Assembly: GCA_049972525.1 (NCBI GenBank)
Contig: JBMFKI010000002.1
Coordinates: 62,001-126,000 of the forward strand
Reading direction: 5' to 3'
Source of the DNA: JAVZLQ01 sp049972525
GTDB taxonomy: Archaea; Thermoproteota; Bathyarchaeia; Bathyarchaeales; Bathycorpusculaceae
Length of the DNA stretch: 64,000 nt
The notes under the pieces are model-generated. The model was not told the origin of the DNA and searched no databases. It saw nothing but the letters and a program-made list of their open reading frames with translations. Below, in pieces: positions 1-9,157 of this stretch. The position numbers were made by a program, and so were the translations under genes. Position 1 is the stretch's first letter, and the number at the start of each line of letters is the position of its first letter.

Positions 1-701
1 AAACCATAGAGCCAGTGAACAAAACGAGGATCACGTCCATAAGCGTTAAAAGTGCAACGAAAATTAATGTTGATTTCCATGTGAATACGCTTCCAATGTA
101 AATTATCACTAAAACTGCAAATATAACTCCATAAACATTTATGAGGTAAGGAAACCAAACTGGGGTTCCGCTGAAAAACAAGTATAGGCACAGGAAAAGT
201 GCTGGCGGTAACACAGCCATGTAAAATCTTTCTCTTGCGCTTTCTCTTGCGTTTTCATATAATAAAGATACAAAAGCGAAACCTGACAAGCAGAAGAGTG
301 CTAGTCCACCATAGGCGACGATAGAATTTAAGCCGAAGTTGAATAGGCTTATTACAGCAGCTATTAGCGAAACAACAAAAAATGTTATGAAGAATATTTT
401 TGCTTTCAACGTTGAAATAATCAGAGAAAATATATGTGAACAGGAATAGCAGCATTGAGTATGAGAATAGGAAAAGCGTCATGACAGCCATTTGAGGAAC
501 AAAAACTATGAGGGAAACCGTAATGCCTATTGCAGCTACAAGCAGAACTGCGTCCTTCACGCCGAACTTCTTCTCTTCCAAAGACTTCCTTAATTTTCTC
601 TCACCTCTCTCATTGAGCACTGCAGCTACTAGCGTAACAGCGAAAAGCGTCAACGGCATGGCAATGTCGAACTGCATAGGATGCAAAATATGAAAACACA
701 C
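1..701 (-). pseudogene. Polytopic membrane protein, frameshifted, runs off left edge
   Basis: The first ~90 codons (701 down to ~430) encode a hydrophobic protein beginning at MCFHILHPMQ, with strong membrane segments such as DAVLLVAAIGITVSLIVF. That frame then loses hydrophobic character and stops at 255. A neighbouring frame opens exactly there and stays open to base 1, reading IISTLKAKIFF, NFGLNSIVAYGGLALF, ENARESARERFYMAVLPP and LTLMDVILVLFTGSMV, clearly the continuation of the same protein. One missing base in the T/C-rich stretch at ~421-440 would restore it. The combined product has at least seven membrane spans and continues beyond the window. I do not recognise the family; an Asp in the last visible span is reminiscent of intramembrane aspartyl proteases but is not diagnostic. 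Either a young pseudogene or a one-base assembly error. An alternative start is the Met at codon 9. Confidence 0.6.
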
Positions 702-703
702 AT

Positions 704-1564
704 TTAAACCTTAGAAGCGAATTCCATGTTAAAGATAGCCAGCGTAGCCATAACAGCCTCTTCTGTTCTCACAGTTTCCGTTCCTTGCATGGGAACGGTG
801 TTAACAACGAAATCAACGATGTCATCTAGGGCTAGTCCCTCCAGCCTTGCTATCTCATATAAACCTTGAGTTGGAGCACCAAAAATCATCAGGATATTTT
901 CCGCTTTTTCACGCTTCTTGCATATTTCTTCGGCAACATCTGATAATGGAACTCCGTATTTGGAAGTGGCTATTGTTAGGTCAAAGGCTCTGCTTCTCAG
1001 CAGTTTTCCAAGAGTTTGTCTTTCCATTGTAACTTTGTATCCCCAATATTGCGGTATCTCTTCGCGGCTTGCCAAAGTCACTTCAACTTGTTCATCAACA
1101 CGTGTAACTTTTACTGTAATACGTTGACCTTTAGCAAGTCGTTTGTTAGGTATTAGCGCTGGTTTCTCGACGCCGATGTCCACTCTTGTGCCGCTTTCGT
1201 CGCTTGATATTGTCACTCCTTCACGGTATTCGCCAACTTTCAAATCTCTAATTTTGCGGTTTAGCGGGTGGTGCGGCGTTCGAAGAGGCGGCAGAACACC
1301 AGCATACCTTAACTGTGGTTTCAACTTGAAGAGCCGCTTTCTCAGGTACTGTGGAGTTTCCATGTACGCTAATAACGTAGCCACTAGATTCATGTCCGCC
1401 TCTTGTTTAACATGTAGATTGTCTAAATAAACTATGATTTCATCCACTCTGAAAATTGCTGCAGCTCTTCCAATTAAGCCTATTTTTGCAGTTTTTTCCC
1501 GCAAATGTGGCGTGTCAGAAGTAACAGATGCAGGTATAGCCATAGAAATTTTTTTCTTAACCAA
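704..1564 (-). CDS. SPOUT-class RNA methyltransferase (COG2106/DUF171 family)
   Basis: A 286-residue protein of the C9orf114/YMR310c-like SPOUT family, predicted to methylate RNA, possibly uridine N3, using S-adenosylmethionine. The N-terminal part MAIPASVTSDTPHLREKT and the strand FRVDEIIVYLDN are typical. A beta-barrel (OB-like) insert occupies roughly residues 100-175, including IRDLKVGEYREGVTISSD and PNKRLAKGQRITVKV. The C-terminal trefoil-knot part carries LMIFGAPTQGLYEIA and VVNTVPMQGTETVRTEEA, the knot loop that binds the cofactor. The product is close to the usual archaeal length. It starts 109 bp from the divergent isomerase gene and ends 2 bp before the membrane protein gene on the same strand, so the two are probably co-transcribed. 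The substrate RNA cannot be read from the sequence. Confidence 0.85.
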   Translation of the reverse strand: MVKKKISMAIPASVTSDTPHLREKTAKIGLIGRAAAIFRVDEIIVYLDNLHVKQEADMNLVATLLAYMETPQYLRKRLFKLKPQLRYAGVLPPLRTPHHPLNRKIRDLKVGEYREGVTISSDESGTRVDIGVEKPALIPNKRLAKGQRITVKVTRVDEQVEVTLASREEIPQYWGYKVTMERQTLGKLLRSRAFDLTIATSKYGVPLSDVAEEICKKREKAENILMIFGAPTQGLYEIARLEGLALDDIVDFVVNTVPMQGTETVRTEEAVMATLAIFNMEFASKV

Positions 1565-1672
1565 CGGTTTGTTCTCCCAACAATTATGGTAATCTACTCG
1601 TCATGCTTAAAAGATTTGATAAGAGACTAAAAGCATAATAGATTTTGCAGCACAGTTTGAATGGTGAAGTAA

Positions 1673-2782
1673 ATGCAAAAAGCCAAAATTCTTGACGATT
1701 TAAGTGAAATTAAAAAAGTTGATAGGAGCGGAATGCTTTCCTTCTGCGTTAATGCTGCCATACATTATGAAGAAGCAGCAAAACTGGCCAAACGTACGAG
1801 TCTAAGCTATCCTAAACCTAAAACGATAATTGTCGCTGGAATGGGCGGCTCCGCCATAAGCGGCGAGCTACTAAAGGACTTGGCTAGAGAGAAAATTACT
1901 GTTCCAATAGAAGTTTGCCGTGAATATTCCTTACCCGTATATGCAGACGAGAAAACACTTGTCTTCATTATAAGTTATTCTGGGGAAACAGAGGAATCCC
2001 TAAGCGTTTACTTGGACGCCTTCAAAAGGGGCTGCATGATTGCCTGTATAGGCTCTGGCGGTGCACTGCAAAAATTCGCAGAAAAGATGAAGGTGCCATA
2101 TTTAAAGGTTCCATCCAGCATGGCTCCAAGAGCGGCGCTTCCATATTTGTTTGTGCCATTGCCAATTTTTTTGGAGAAGATCGGTCTGGTCTCTGGAGTT
2201 GAATCTGAAATTTCAGAGGCGGTAAATGTGTTGAGTAATCTAGGGGCCGTTAATTCTCCAGACAAGCCTTTGAAAGAAAATTTTTCTAAAAAGCTAGCAG
2301 TGGACATTTGTGGAACAGTCCCTGTTATTTATGGTTTTGGTGTTTATCGTGCCGTGGCGCAGCGTCTCAAACAGCAATTTAACGAAAACAGTAAAGTTCC
2401 ATCAAAATGGGAGGCTTTCCCAGAGCTTAATCACAATGAAATTGTCGGGTGGGAGTCTTCAGGTGAATTTGCAAAGCTTTTCTCTATAATTTTCTTGAGG
2501 GACTCTGAAGAACCAGAAGCTATCCGTGAAAGAATAACCATTACACAGGAGTTGATACGCAGGGAATCCATTAAAACATTCGAAATATGTGGCATGGGTA
2601 AAAGTAATCTAGCAAAGATGTCATCTGCGATCTGTATAGGCGACTTTTTGACAGTTTACTTGGCTATACTGCGCGGTGTAGACCCAACGCCTGTGAAGAC
2701 AATAACAGCCTTGAAGAAGAAAATGGAGCATGTGAACATCAAGGGAAAAGTGATAAGTGAACTGCAAAAGCTTACAAAGTAA
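1673..2782 (+). CDS. Bifunctional phosphoglucose/phosphomannose isomerase
   Basis: A 369-residue SIS-domain isomerase of the archaeal PGI/PMI family, interconverting fructose-6-phosphate with glucose-6-phosphate and mannose-6-phosphate. The first SIS domain shows the phosphate-binding loop GMGGSAISGELLKD (about residues 56-69) and ISYSGETEESL (about 104-114), the serine- and threonine-rich loop of this family. The second half contains FPELNHNEIVGWE with the conserved catalytic Glu and His. The Met at 1673 is preceded by GGTGA at a suitable distance. It is convergent with the inositol-phosphate synthase gene and their coding ends overlap by 11 bp. Both use glucose-6-phosphate, so the pair sits at the same metabolic branch point. 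Confidence 0.88.
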   Translation: MQKAKILDDLSEIKKVDRSGMLSFCVNAAIHYEEAAKLAKRTSLSYPKPKTIIVAGMGGSAISGELLKDLAREKITVPIEVCREYSLPVYADEKTLVFIISYSGETEESLSVYLDAFKRGCMIACIGSGGALQKFAEKMKVPYLKVPSSMAPRAALPYLFVPLPIFLEKIGLVSGVESEISEAVNVLSNLGAVNSPDKPLKENFSKKLAVDICGTVPVIYGFGVYRAVAQRLKQQFNENSKVPSKWEAFPELNHNEIVGWESSGEFAKLFSIIFLRDSEEPEAIRERITITQELIRRESIKTFEICGMGKSNLAKMSSAICIGDFLTVYLAILRGVDPTPVKTITALKKKMEHVNIKGKVISELQKLTK

Positions 2783-3854
2783 CCTTTTCGCTTTCGTGTC
2801 TTTCAGCGATGAAGTCAAAGAACATTTTTTCGGCAGTTTCAATTGGAAAAAGCTGAGGGGGATTTTTGAAGGCATAGGCGCAAATGGGCAGTATAGCACC
2901 CTTCAGCCTTCTATCCAAAGCTATCTTTACAGCTCTTATCACGTCAAACAGCACTGAACCAGCGTTAGGTGCATCAACTGTTGAAAGTTTCAAATCTATC
3001 TGCATTGGAGTGTTACAGAAGTATAAGCCTCTAATCCAGAAGTAGCTGTCTCTTCTGTTATTTAGAAAATCCACATAATCCATTGAGCCAGCAACAACTT
3101 CAGCTCTGTAGGGCAAAGCGGCTTCAACAGACCTGGTCTTAACGGTTCTTTTAACATCTCTAGTGCGCTCCAACGTATCTAAAGATTCCGTGCCACCCCC
3201 AACGTCAAGCTGATAGGTTTCAGTTATGCGAACGCCATGCATGGAAAGCAGTTTCAACAAAGTCTTATGCAATGTTGTCGCTCCAACTTGATCTAACAAG
3301 TCGTCACCCACAACTGGGAGTCCAGCATCTTCAAATTTTCCAGCCCAAACTCTGTCGCTGGCAATGAAAACTGGTGTTGCATTTACAAAGGCGCATCCAA
3401 CGCTTAATGCTTGCTCAGCATACCATTTAGAAGCCTCTATGGCTCCGCTTGGAAGCAAATTGAGCAGAATCTCAGCGCCGCTTTCCTCCAAAACTTTTTT
3501 TACGTCTACTTCTGATTGACTGCTGATTTGGATGACCTTTCGTGTATATTCGCCAACGCCATCTAAAACTGGACCTTTTTGCACCGTGACATCTAACTGT
3601 GGAACATCCACTATTTTCGGAGCGTTATTCGGTTCTGCAAAGATTGCTTGCGACAAGTCTTTTCCAACCTTCCGGCTGTCAACATCAAATGCTGCAACAA
3701 TTTGAATGTCCTTTGGGTGAAAACCTCCAAGATAAAGATGGCGCAGCCCTAGGCTTTCTTCCTCCTTTTCGCAATTACCATAGTATTTTAAACCTTGGAT
3801 TAGACCCGATGCGCAGTTTCCGACACCTGCCAAAGCGACCTTTATCTCAGCCAA
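2772..3854 (-). CDS. ino1: Inositol-3-phosphate synthase
   Basis: A 360-residue NAD-dependent synthase converting glucose-6-phosphate to myo-inositol-3-phosphate, the precursor of archaeal inositol ether lipids and of compatible solutes such as di-myo-inositol phosphate. The Rossmann motif VALAGVGNCASGLIQGL is at residues 6-22. The insert QIVAAFDVDSRKVGKDL follows. The central region GDDLLDQVGATTLHKTLL and the segment FLNNRRDSYFWIRGL are the conserved catalytic and substrate-binding parts of the archaeal/actinobacterial short form. The length matches that form rather than the ~500-residue eukaryotic type. Start is the MAEIKVALAG methionine. It is convergent with the PGI/PMI gene. Confidence 0.9.
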   Translation of the reverse strand: MAEIKVALAGVGNCASGLIQGLKYYGNCEKEEESLGLRHLYLGGFHPKDIQIVAAFDVDSRKVGKDLSQAIFAEPNNAPKIVDVPQLDVTVQKGPVLDGVGEYTRKVIQISSQSEVDVKKVLEESGAEILLNLLPSGAIEASKWYAEQALSVGCAFVNATPVFIASDRVWAGKFEDAGLPVVGDDLLDQVGATTLHKTLLKLLSMHGVRITETYQLDVGGGTESLDTLERTRDVKRTVKTRSVEAALPYRAEVVAGSMDYVDFLNNRRDSYFWIRGLYFCNTPMQIDLKLSTVDAPNAGSVLFDVIRAVKIALDRRLKGAILPICAYAFKNPPQLFPIETAEKMFFDFIAERHESEKVTL

Positions 3855-3943
3855 TTTGAACGCATCCTTTTTGCTCCATCTTATTCACAACTGCCTTATA
3901 AAATCCTACTCCTTTAATATTAGAAAATGAGGGTAATAAAGGT

Positions 3944-4174
3944 ATGAAAGCTTATTTAGATGCGACTGTTTTGCGTTGCCCAAAGTGTGGGCACTTTTAC
4001 GTTGATGCTTCATGGTATGTCGTTGAGATGGAGTCGGATATTGAATGTGGATATTGTGGAGAAGAATTTAACAGTAAGAAGAACGCAACAGATCGTGTGA
4101 TGCTTGAGTTTCAAATCGGCAACAATGGCAAAATGCAGAAAGCGAAAATAACTGAACATTTAAAACTAGAATAA
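3944..4174 (+). CDS. Small zinc-ribbon protein
   Basis: A 76-residue protein with two Cys pairs, CPKC (residues 11-14) and CGYC (residues 35-38), spaced as in a single zinc ribbon. The C-terminal third (MLEFQIGNNGKMQKAKITEHL) is charged and likely forms strands. No recognised family. It starts 89 bp after the divergent inositol-phosphate synthase start and sits 60 bp before glycyl-tRNA synthetase on the same strand. A role in nucleic-acid or protein binding is only a guess from the fold; a real gene is supported by the intact Cys pairs and codon pattern. Confidence 0.65.
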   Translation: MKAYLDATVLRCPKCGHFYVDASWYVVEMESDIECGYCGEEFNSKKNATDRVMLEFQIGNNGKMQKAKITEHLKLE

Positions 4175-4234
4175 CGCTTATGCTGTTGATAGGCCTTAAG
4201 GCTTAAAGAATTTAACTTAAAGAGGCTGAACAGA

Positions 4235-5998
4235 TTGACAAACGAAACGAAACCCCAAGATAAATTCAGTTTGATTGTTGAGTTAGCACGCAGAAGAGGC
4301 TTTTTTTGGCAATCCTACGAGATATACGGCGGAGTCGCTGGTTTTGCAACTTACGGTCCGCTTGGGGCAAAACTTAAACAGAACATTGAGAGAAAGCTTA
4401 GAGAACTTTTTGTTAATAAACTTGGAATTTTGGAGATGGAATCGCCAATAATCGCTCCAAGCGAGGTTTTTGAGGCTTCCGGTCACATTGACCACTTTAA
4501 AGAGCCTATGGTTGAATGTTTAAAATGCAAGAAAAAGTTTCGTGCAGACCATCTTCTTCAAGAGTTCGCCGGGATGGGTGAAACCGAAACCGAAAAGATG
4601 AGCCTAAAAGAGATACAGGAAGCTATTGAAAAGAATGATGTTCACTGTCCAGACTGTGGCGGCAAATTTGGTGAACCAAAACAGTTTCTGACGATGTTTA
4701 AAACTACGATAGGTCCATATTCAGAAACCATTGGTTACGGGAGACCCGAGGCAGCGCAGGGAATATTCGTGGAGTTTAAACGCTTATACGAGATTGCTAG
4801 GGAGAAAATTCCATTCGGCGTCATGCAAGTTGGTCATGCACTGCGAAACGAGATATCCCCTAGACAGAGCCTAATAAGATTAAGAGAATTCACAATAATC
4901 GACTTGGAGTTTTTCTTTGATCCAGAAGAACCAAACTGCTACTTGCTGAAAAACGTTGAAAACGAAACCTTAAGGCTTGTTCTGGCTGAACATAAACTTA
5001 AGGGTTCAGAGCAGATAACAGAATTAACTGTTAAAGAAGCGTTGGACAAGGGCTATATTAAAGCGGAGTGGCAAGCAGTCTTTATGGCTTATGCAAAAAC
5101 ACTTTTAACCAGCCTAGGTGTTCCAGCTGAAAAGCAGCGCTTTATAGAAAAGCTTCCATGGGAAAGAGCTCACTATTCACTGCAAAGTTTTGACCAGCAG
5201 GTTTACGTTGAACGCTGGGGTTGGGTTGAAGTTTCTGGGCACGCATATAGAACAGATTATGATTTAAAGCGGCACATGGAGTTCAGCGGCGAAGATATGC
5301 GAATCTATAAGGAATACACAAAACCAATAGAAAAAGAGGAGCTGAAACTAAAACCAGTTGCTTCAAAACTTGGGCCAGTCTACAAGAGCGAAACCGCGAA
5401 GGTTTTGGAATCACTTTCAAAGGTTGATCCTAAAGAGGTTGAGGCGTCATTCAGCAAAAATGGATATTACATTCTTGGAAAATACAAAATTCTTCCAGAG
5501 CATGTAGAAATAGTCCATCAGAAAATTGTTGAAAGGGGAAAACGCTTCATTCCACATGTTGTTGAGCCAAGTTTTGGCTCAGACAGGTTGCTTTATGTGG
5601 CGCTAGAATATGCCTATCACGTTAAGGATGATAGGGCAATTCTAAGCTTTCCAAGAGACATAGCGCCAATACAACTAGGTGTTTATCCACTTGTGAACAA
5701 GGATGGAATACCTGAAAAGGCATTGGAACTGCATAGGCTTCTAGTGAATGATGGCTTCGCTACGGAATATGACGATGCAGGATCTATTGGTAGGCGGTAT
5801 GCACGCGCCGATGAGGCTGGCATCCCGTTAGGCATAACAGTTGATTACGAAACGCTTAGCGATGAGACTGTTACAATCCGCGACAGAGACTCGTGGAAGC
5901 AGGTCAGAACAGCGATTAGGGATTTGCCGAAACTTTTGCATGAATATTTTAGGTGGAAAGTTGATTTTAAGGACTTGGGTAAGCCTTTACAAGAGTAA
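4235..5998 (+). CDS. glyS: Glycyl-tRNA synthetase
   Basis: A 587-residue class II aminoacyl-tRNA synthetase of the archaeal/eukaryotic homodimeric type, charging tRNA-Gly. The N-terminal ELARRRGFFWQSYEIYGG and GFATYGPLGAKLK form the conserved start of the catalytic core. A zinc-binding-like insert follows with CLKCKKKF and CPDCGGKF. Class II motif 2 is visible in FGVMQVGHALRNEISPRQ and motif 3 in VVEPSFGSDRLLYVALE. The anticodon-binding domain begins near PIQLGVYPLVNKDG and includes YDDAGSIGRRYARADEAG. The predicted start is TTG with GAGG shortly upstream. Length is normal for the family. Confidence 0.93.
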   Translation: MTNETKPQDKFSLIVELARRRGFFWQSYEIYGGVAGFATYGPLGAKLKQNIERKLRELFVNKLGILEMESPIIAPSEVFEASGHIDHFKEPMVECLKCKKKFRADHLLQEFAGMGETETEKMSLKEIQEAIEKNDVHCPDCGGKFGEPKQFLTMFKTTIGPYSETIGYGRPEAAQGIFVEFKRLYEIAREKIPFGVMQVGHALRNEISPRQSLIRLREFTIIDLEFFFDPEEPNCYLLKNVENETLRLVLAEHKLKGSEQITELTVKEALDKGYIKAEWQAVFMAYAKTLLTSLGVPAEKQRFIEKLPWERAHYSLQSFDQQVYVERWGWVEVSGHAYRTDYDLKRHMEFSGEDMRIYKEYTKPIEKEELKLKPVASKLGPVYKSETAKVLESLSKVDPKEVEASFSKNGYYILGKYKILPEHVEIVHQKIVERGKRFIPHVVEPSFGSDRLLYVALEYAYHVKDDRAILSFPRDIAPIQLGVYPLVNKDGIPEKALELHRLLVNDGFATEYDDAGSIGRRYARADEAGIPLGITVDYETLSDETVTIRDRDSWKQVRTAIRDLPKLLHEYFRWKVDFKDLGKPLQE

Positions 5999-6073
5999 AT
6001 CGTCGCTAGCTTTTTTAATACTTCAGCGTATCATATGGTGAGGAAAATCCCATAACTTGTTGGGGCGGAAGAT

Positions 6074-6733
6074 TTGGTGCTGCCGGCAGAAACAGAAGAA
6101 CGCGTAAAGAGAAGAGCTCTAAACGTTTGCCAAGACCATCTTAGGAAGGTGGTGGAAGTTGCTAGGAAAGTTCCGCAGATGATGGACTGCCTCATAAAAA
6201 ACGATAAGGAAAAAGCGAAGCAACTCTTCATGGAAATTAGAAAGGACGAAGAGGAAGTTGACAATGCACGAAGACTTGTTTCGCAAGAACTTGCAGAAAT
6301 AGGCGCCATCCTCCTGAGCAGAGAAGACTTTCTGAGGTTTACAAACCTAACAAGCGAGATTGCTGACTTCTCAGAAGGCATAGCGTTCCGCCTAGTTGAG
6401 ATAATGGAACATGGATGGAACGTTCCGTCAGATATTAAGAAGGGCTTACTGAAGCTTTCAGAAACTGTTTTAGACGCTGTGATCAGGCTTAGGGAAACAG
6501 CCATGGTGCTCACTTATGGTTCTGCAAAGGCTATGGAGAAGGCTAAGGATGTTGAAGTTGCTGAACGGGCTGTGGATGAGCTTTACCGTGAACTTGAAAT
6601 TAAACTTCTAAACAGCAAATTAGAGTTTCCAGCATTAATTTTGTTAAGGGACGTTCTGCAACTCCTGGAGGATTCTGCTGACAAGGCTGAAGATGCAGCT
6701 GACGCAGCGCGAATTCTATCCTTCATTATGTGA
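6074..6733 (+). CDS. DUF47/PhoU-like coiled-coil protein
   Basis: A 219-residue, almost wholly helical protein of the DUF47 (COG1392) group, structurally similar to PhoU and often encoded with PiT phosphate transporters. The family signature is the acidic heptad-rich segment RKDEEEVDNARRLV and the C-terminal LEDSADKAEDAADAARIL, whose Glu/Asp residues are thought to bind metal clusters in PhoU-like proteins. No PiT transporter lies beside it here, so the phosphate link is family knowledge rather than context. Start is TTG; a GTG follows as the next codon. The stop lies 16 bp before the EndA start, suggesting co-transcription. Confidence 0.75.
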   Translation: MVLPAETEERVKRRALNVCQDHLRKVVEVARKVPQMMDCLIKNDKEKAKQLFMEIRKDEEEVDNARRLVSQELAEIGAILLSREDFLRFTNLTSEIADFSEGIAFRLVEIMEHGWNVPSDIKKGLLKLSETVLDAVIRLRETAMVLTYGSAKAMEKAKDVEVAERAVDELYRELEIKLLNSKLEFPALILLRDVLQLLEDSADKAEDAADAARILSFIM

Positions 6734-6749
6734 CAAGGACGAAAACATA

Positions 6750-7310
6750 ATGCCGAAGAAAAAGATAGAAGTGGAATTCATCGAAAACTTTCTCGTTGTA
6801 TGGGATCCCATAGATGGGTCTGAACTTTATAAGATGGGTTTTTACGGAAAACCAGTAGGTATACCTAAACCAAAAATTCCAGAGTTCAAGGTTCCACTGA
6901 TATTAGACCTTATGGAAGGCTTGTATTTGGCTGAAAAGAAGATCATAACAATTTATGAAGGTGAAGAAAAAAGGAAAGTCAACCTTAAAACTTTAAGGCA
7001 GAGGGCGCGGCGTCTATACGAGGATTTTGACGAAAAATATGTTGTCTACCGTGATCTGCGGGACAGTGGACTTGTCGTTACTCCTGGAATAAAGTTTGGA
7101 TGTGACTTTGCAGTTTATAAGCATGGTCCAGGAATTGAGCATGCGCCTTACATGGTTTCTGTTAAAAGTGCCAAGTCGGAGATAACAGCGACGGAAATTG
7201 TTAAGGCTGGAAGGCTTGCAACGACAGTTCGGAAAAGGTTCATCATAGCAGTGCCAGACGTTGAAAAGGAAAAAGTGAGATATTTAATATTTAAATGGTT
7301 TAAGGCATAG
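6750..7310 (+). CDS. endA: tRNA-splicing endonuclease, homotetramer type
   Basis: A 186-residue archaeal EndA that cuts bulge-helix-bulge motifs in precursor tRNA. An N-terminal domain (about 1-85) precedes the catalytic domain. The catalytic triad is visible as Tyr123 (FAVYKHGPG), His131 (GIEHAPY) and Lys162 (TVRKRF). Length and single-unit organisation indicate the alpha-4 form, which in known cases requires a canonical bulge-helix-bulge. The ATG at 6750 is preferred over the longer frame starting at 6693 because that extra stretch overlaps DUF47 and lacks family similarity; AAGGA lies just upstream of 6750. It is convergent with the thioredoxin-like gene. A probable substrate, intron-bearing tRNA-Ser, lies in this window at 24.7 kb. 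Confidence 0.92.
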   Translation: MPKKKIEVEFIENFLVVWDPIDGSELYKMGFYGKPVGIPKPKIPEFKVPLILDLMEGLYLAEKKIITIYEGEEKRKVNLKTLRQRARRLYEDFDEKYVVYRDLRDSGLVVTPGIKFGCDFAVYKHGPGIEHAPYMVSVKSAKSEITATEIVKAGRLATTVRKRFIIAVPDVEKEKVRYLIFKWFKA

Positions 7311-7312
7311 GT

Positions 7313-7786
7313 TTATCTTTGTCCGCTTAAAATTATTTTCAGCAACTCCTCTTCTAGTGTAGGTTCTTTCGGGTTCTCAATTATCCTTCCAACCTCATTA
7401 CCGTCAGTATTAAATACTACTATAAGGGGGATTTTTTCAACACCGAATGTTTCAACTTCTGGCGGTGAAGGCGGAATCCGCCATTTTCCAGTTCCACTTA
7501 ACGGGTCTTTTTTCAAACCGCCGAAAATTCTAACCTCTAAGCCTGTTGCCTCTGATATTAAGGCTAAAACTGGTATGTTTGCAGCACAGTCTTTACACCA
7601 CTCTGCTGAAAAGGCAACTAAAAAATAATTTTTAGCAAATTGTTTGAATCTATTTATGGTTTCAAAGCTAAGCTTGTAAGCCTTTTTCCTTATTAAAAAT
7701 CTATCTCTAAAGCTGCCTTCTAGGCTGTTTATATAATCATTTACCGTGACTGTTTTCTCTCTGATTTCTTCCAAGTTTACCTTCAT
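7313..7786 (-). CDS. Thioredoxin-fold protein with WCKDC motif
   Basis: A 157-residue protein with a thioredoxin-like domain: strand FLVAFSAEWCKDCAANIP holds the redox CxxC (CKDC), followed by the cis-Pro loop FGVEKIPLIVVFNTDG. The first ~45 residues (VNDYINSLEGSFRDRFLIRK) are helical and precede the fold. It may act as a thiol-disulfide reductase; no signal peptide is visible, so it is probably cytosolic. The ATG at 7786 is chosen because the frame upstream lies inside the nucleotidyltransferase gene, which ends 2 bp earlier on the same strand. The two are likely co-transcribed. Substrate unknown. Confidence 0.72.
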   Translation of the reverse strand: MKVNLEEIREKTVTVNDYINSLEGSFRDRFLIRKKAYKLSFETINRFKQFAKNYFLVAFSAEWCKDCAANIPVLALISEATGLEVRIFGGLKKDPLSGTGKWRIPPSPPEVETFGVEKIPLIVVFNTDGNEVGRIIENPKEPTLEEELLKIILSGQR

Positions 7787-7788
7787 TT

Positions 7789-9060
7789 TTATCCTGGCAT
7801 TAACGTCTGGTTGACAAAGTCTCCTCTTACACATTGATGTGGGTAAATTTTTGTCGCTGTAAGTGTGCATCCTTCCGCTATTTTGACGTCGTCCGCGACA
7901 ACTGAAACTTCGCTTATTTTTGTTTGTTTTCTCGAGTTTGAATGCACTGTTACATGTCTTCCGATTATGCTCTCTTTTATTTCCGCCTTCTCCTCAATTA
8001 TTACTCTGTCCATTACTGCAGAATTCTCTATAACGACATCTTTTCCGATTTTTGTGTAATTATCGATGCATGAATTTACGATTCTGGCTCCATCACTTAT
8101 TTGACAATGTCTTCCAATCAGCACAGCTCCTTCAACCTCTATTTTTCCCTGTCTAATCTTCCTCACGATTTCCTTTCGTCTTCTCTGTGATTCTGCGCTT
8201 TCTCCTTGAACCCATATTTTTACTTCTTCGTCTATTCTTCCACCAAAATCTGTCAGTGAGGCGAAGCTTCCATTAAGCATGTCCTGCATTGCTTCCAAAT
8301 AGCGTTTTGGCGTGCCAACGTCATACCAGTTTCCCTTAAGAGTATAACCGTAAACTGGTCTGCCCGTTTTTATCACGTATGGAATGAAATCGTAACCAAA
8401 GTCTAAACGTTTTCTTTCCCGGATTATTTTTTTAACTCCTTCTTCTCTGAATATTTTCCTTATTTCAGGTGAGACCATATATAAGCCAGTGTTAGCCAAA
8501 TTTGACGGCGCCTCTTTTGGAGTTGGTTTTTCTACAAAACGCAAAATTCTCATATCCTTGTTTATGTCTGCTATTCCGTAACCCTCAACGTCTTCAACCT
8601 CTCTTAACGCGATAGTCATGGTTGCACCTTTTTTCTGATGGAACTCAACAAGCTCTTTTAGGTTTACGTCGAAAATGTTGTCGCCCTGAACTGCAAAAAC
8701 GGGATCCTTGACATCGTAGTACTCCATGTTTATTCTCGCGGAGTCCGCGCTTCCGAAATCTTCCACGTTCGGCTGATATTTTATGTGGACGCGCGGTGTT
8801 ATTCCATATCTTGCGGAGAATCCATAACCAGACTCAAAATAGTCATGTAAATCCCTATAGTTTGTGTATCCCTTAACTCCGAAAATGAAGTTTCTAATAC
8901 CTTGACGGGCTAAAGATAATAGTGAAATTTCTATCAGGGGTCTGTTTAATATGCGCAAGCATGCCTTACTTGTTTCTGCAGTTAGTGGAAGCAGACGCTT
9001 CGCTTTTCCGCCTACTGGAATAATTACCCTTAACCTTTCTGACGCGTAGTTGGCGTTCAA
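7789..9060 (-). CDS. Sugar-phosphate nucleotidyltransferase with left-handed beta-helix
   Basis: A 423-residue NDP-sugar pyrophosphorylase of the glucose-1-phosphate/mannose-1-phosphate nucleotidyltransferase group. The N-terminal nucleotide-binding loop is IIPVGGKAKRLLPLT (a GGKA variant of GxGTR), with the product-site motifs VQGDNIFDV, GYGIADINK, FVEKPTP and NTGLYMVSPE. The C-terminal third (from about residue 310) is a hexapeptide-repeat helix: VEGAVLIGRHCQISDGARI, CIDNYTKIGKDVVIENSAV. This architecture resembles GlmU-like and GDP-mannose pyrophosphorylase-like proteins, but the precise sugar cannot be read from sequence. The C-terminal domain could be an acyltransferase or merely structural. 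A second member of this broad family lies at 45.7 kb. Confidence 0.8.
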   Translation of the reverse strand: MNANYASERLRVIIPVGGKAKRLLPLTAETSKACLRILNRPLIEISLLSLARQGIRNFIFGVKGYTNYRDLHDYFESGYGFSARYGITPRVHIKYQPNVEDFGSADSARINMEYYDVKDPVFAVQGDNIFDVNLKELVEFHQKKGATMTIALREVEDVEGYGIADINKDMRILRFVEKPTPKEAPSNLANTGLYMVSPEIRKIFREEGVKKIIRERKRLDFGYDFIPYVIKTGRPVYGYTLKGNWYDVGTPKRYLEAMQDMLNGSFASLTDFGGRIDEEVKIWVQGESAESQRRRKEIVRKIRQGKIEVEGAVLIGRHCQISDGARIVNSCIDNYTKIGKDVVIENSAVMDRVIIEEKAEIKESIIGRHVTVHSNSRKQTKISEVSVVADDVKIAEGCTLTATKIYPHQCVRGDFVNQTLMPG

Positions 9061-9157
9061 AAGTCTGCCATCCTACAAACTTTCATTAATGGTTTATCTA
9101 ATAAACGTATTAAACTTTCTAGTTTGAAAGTGAATTTTATAACTTCGATGCTGACTT

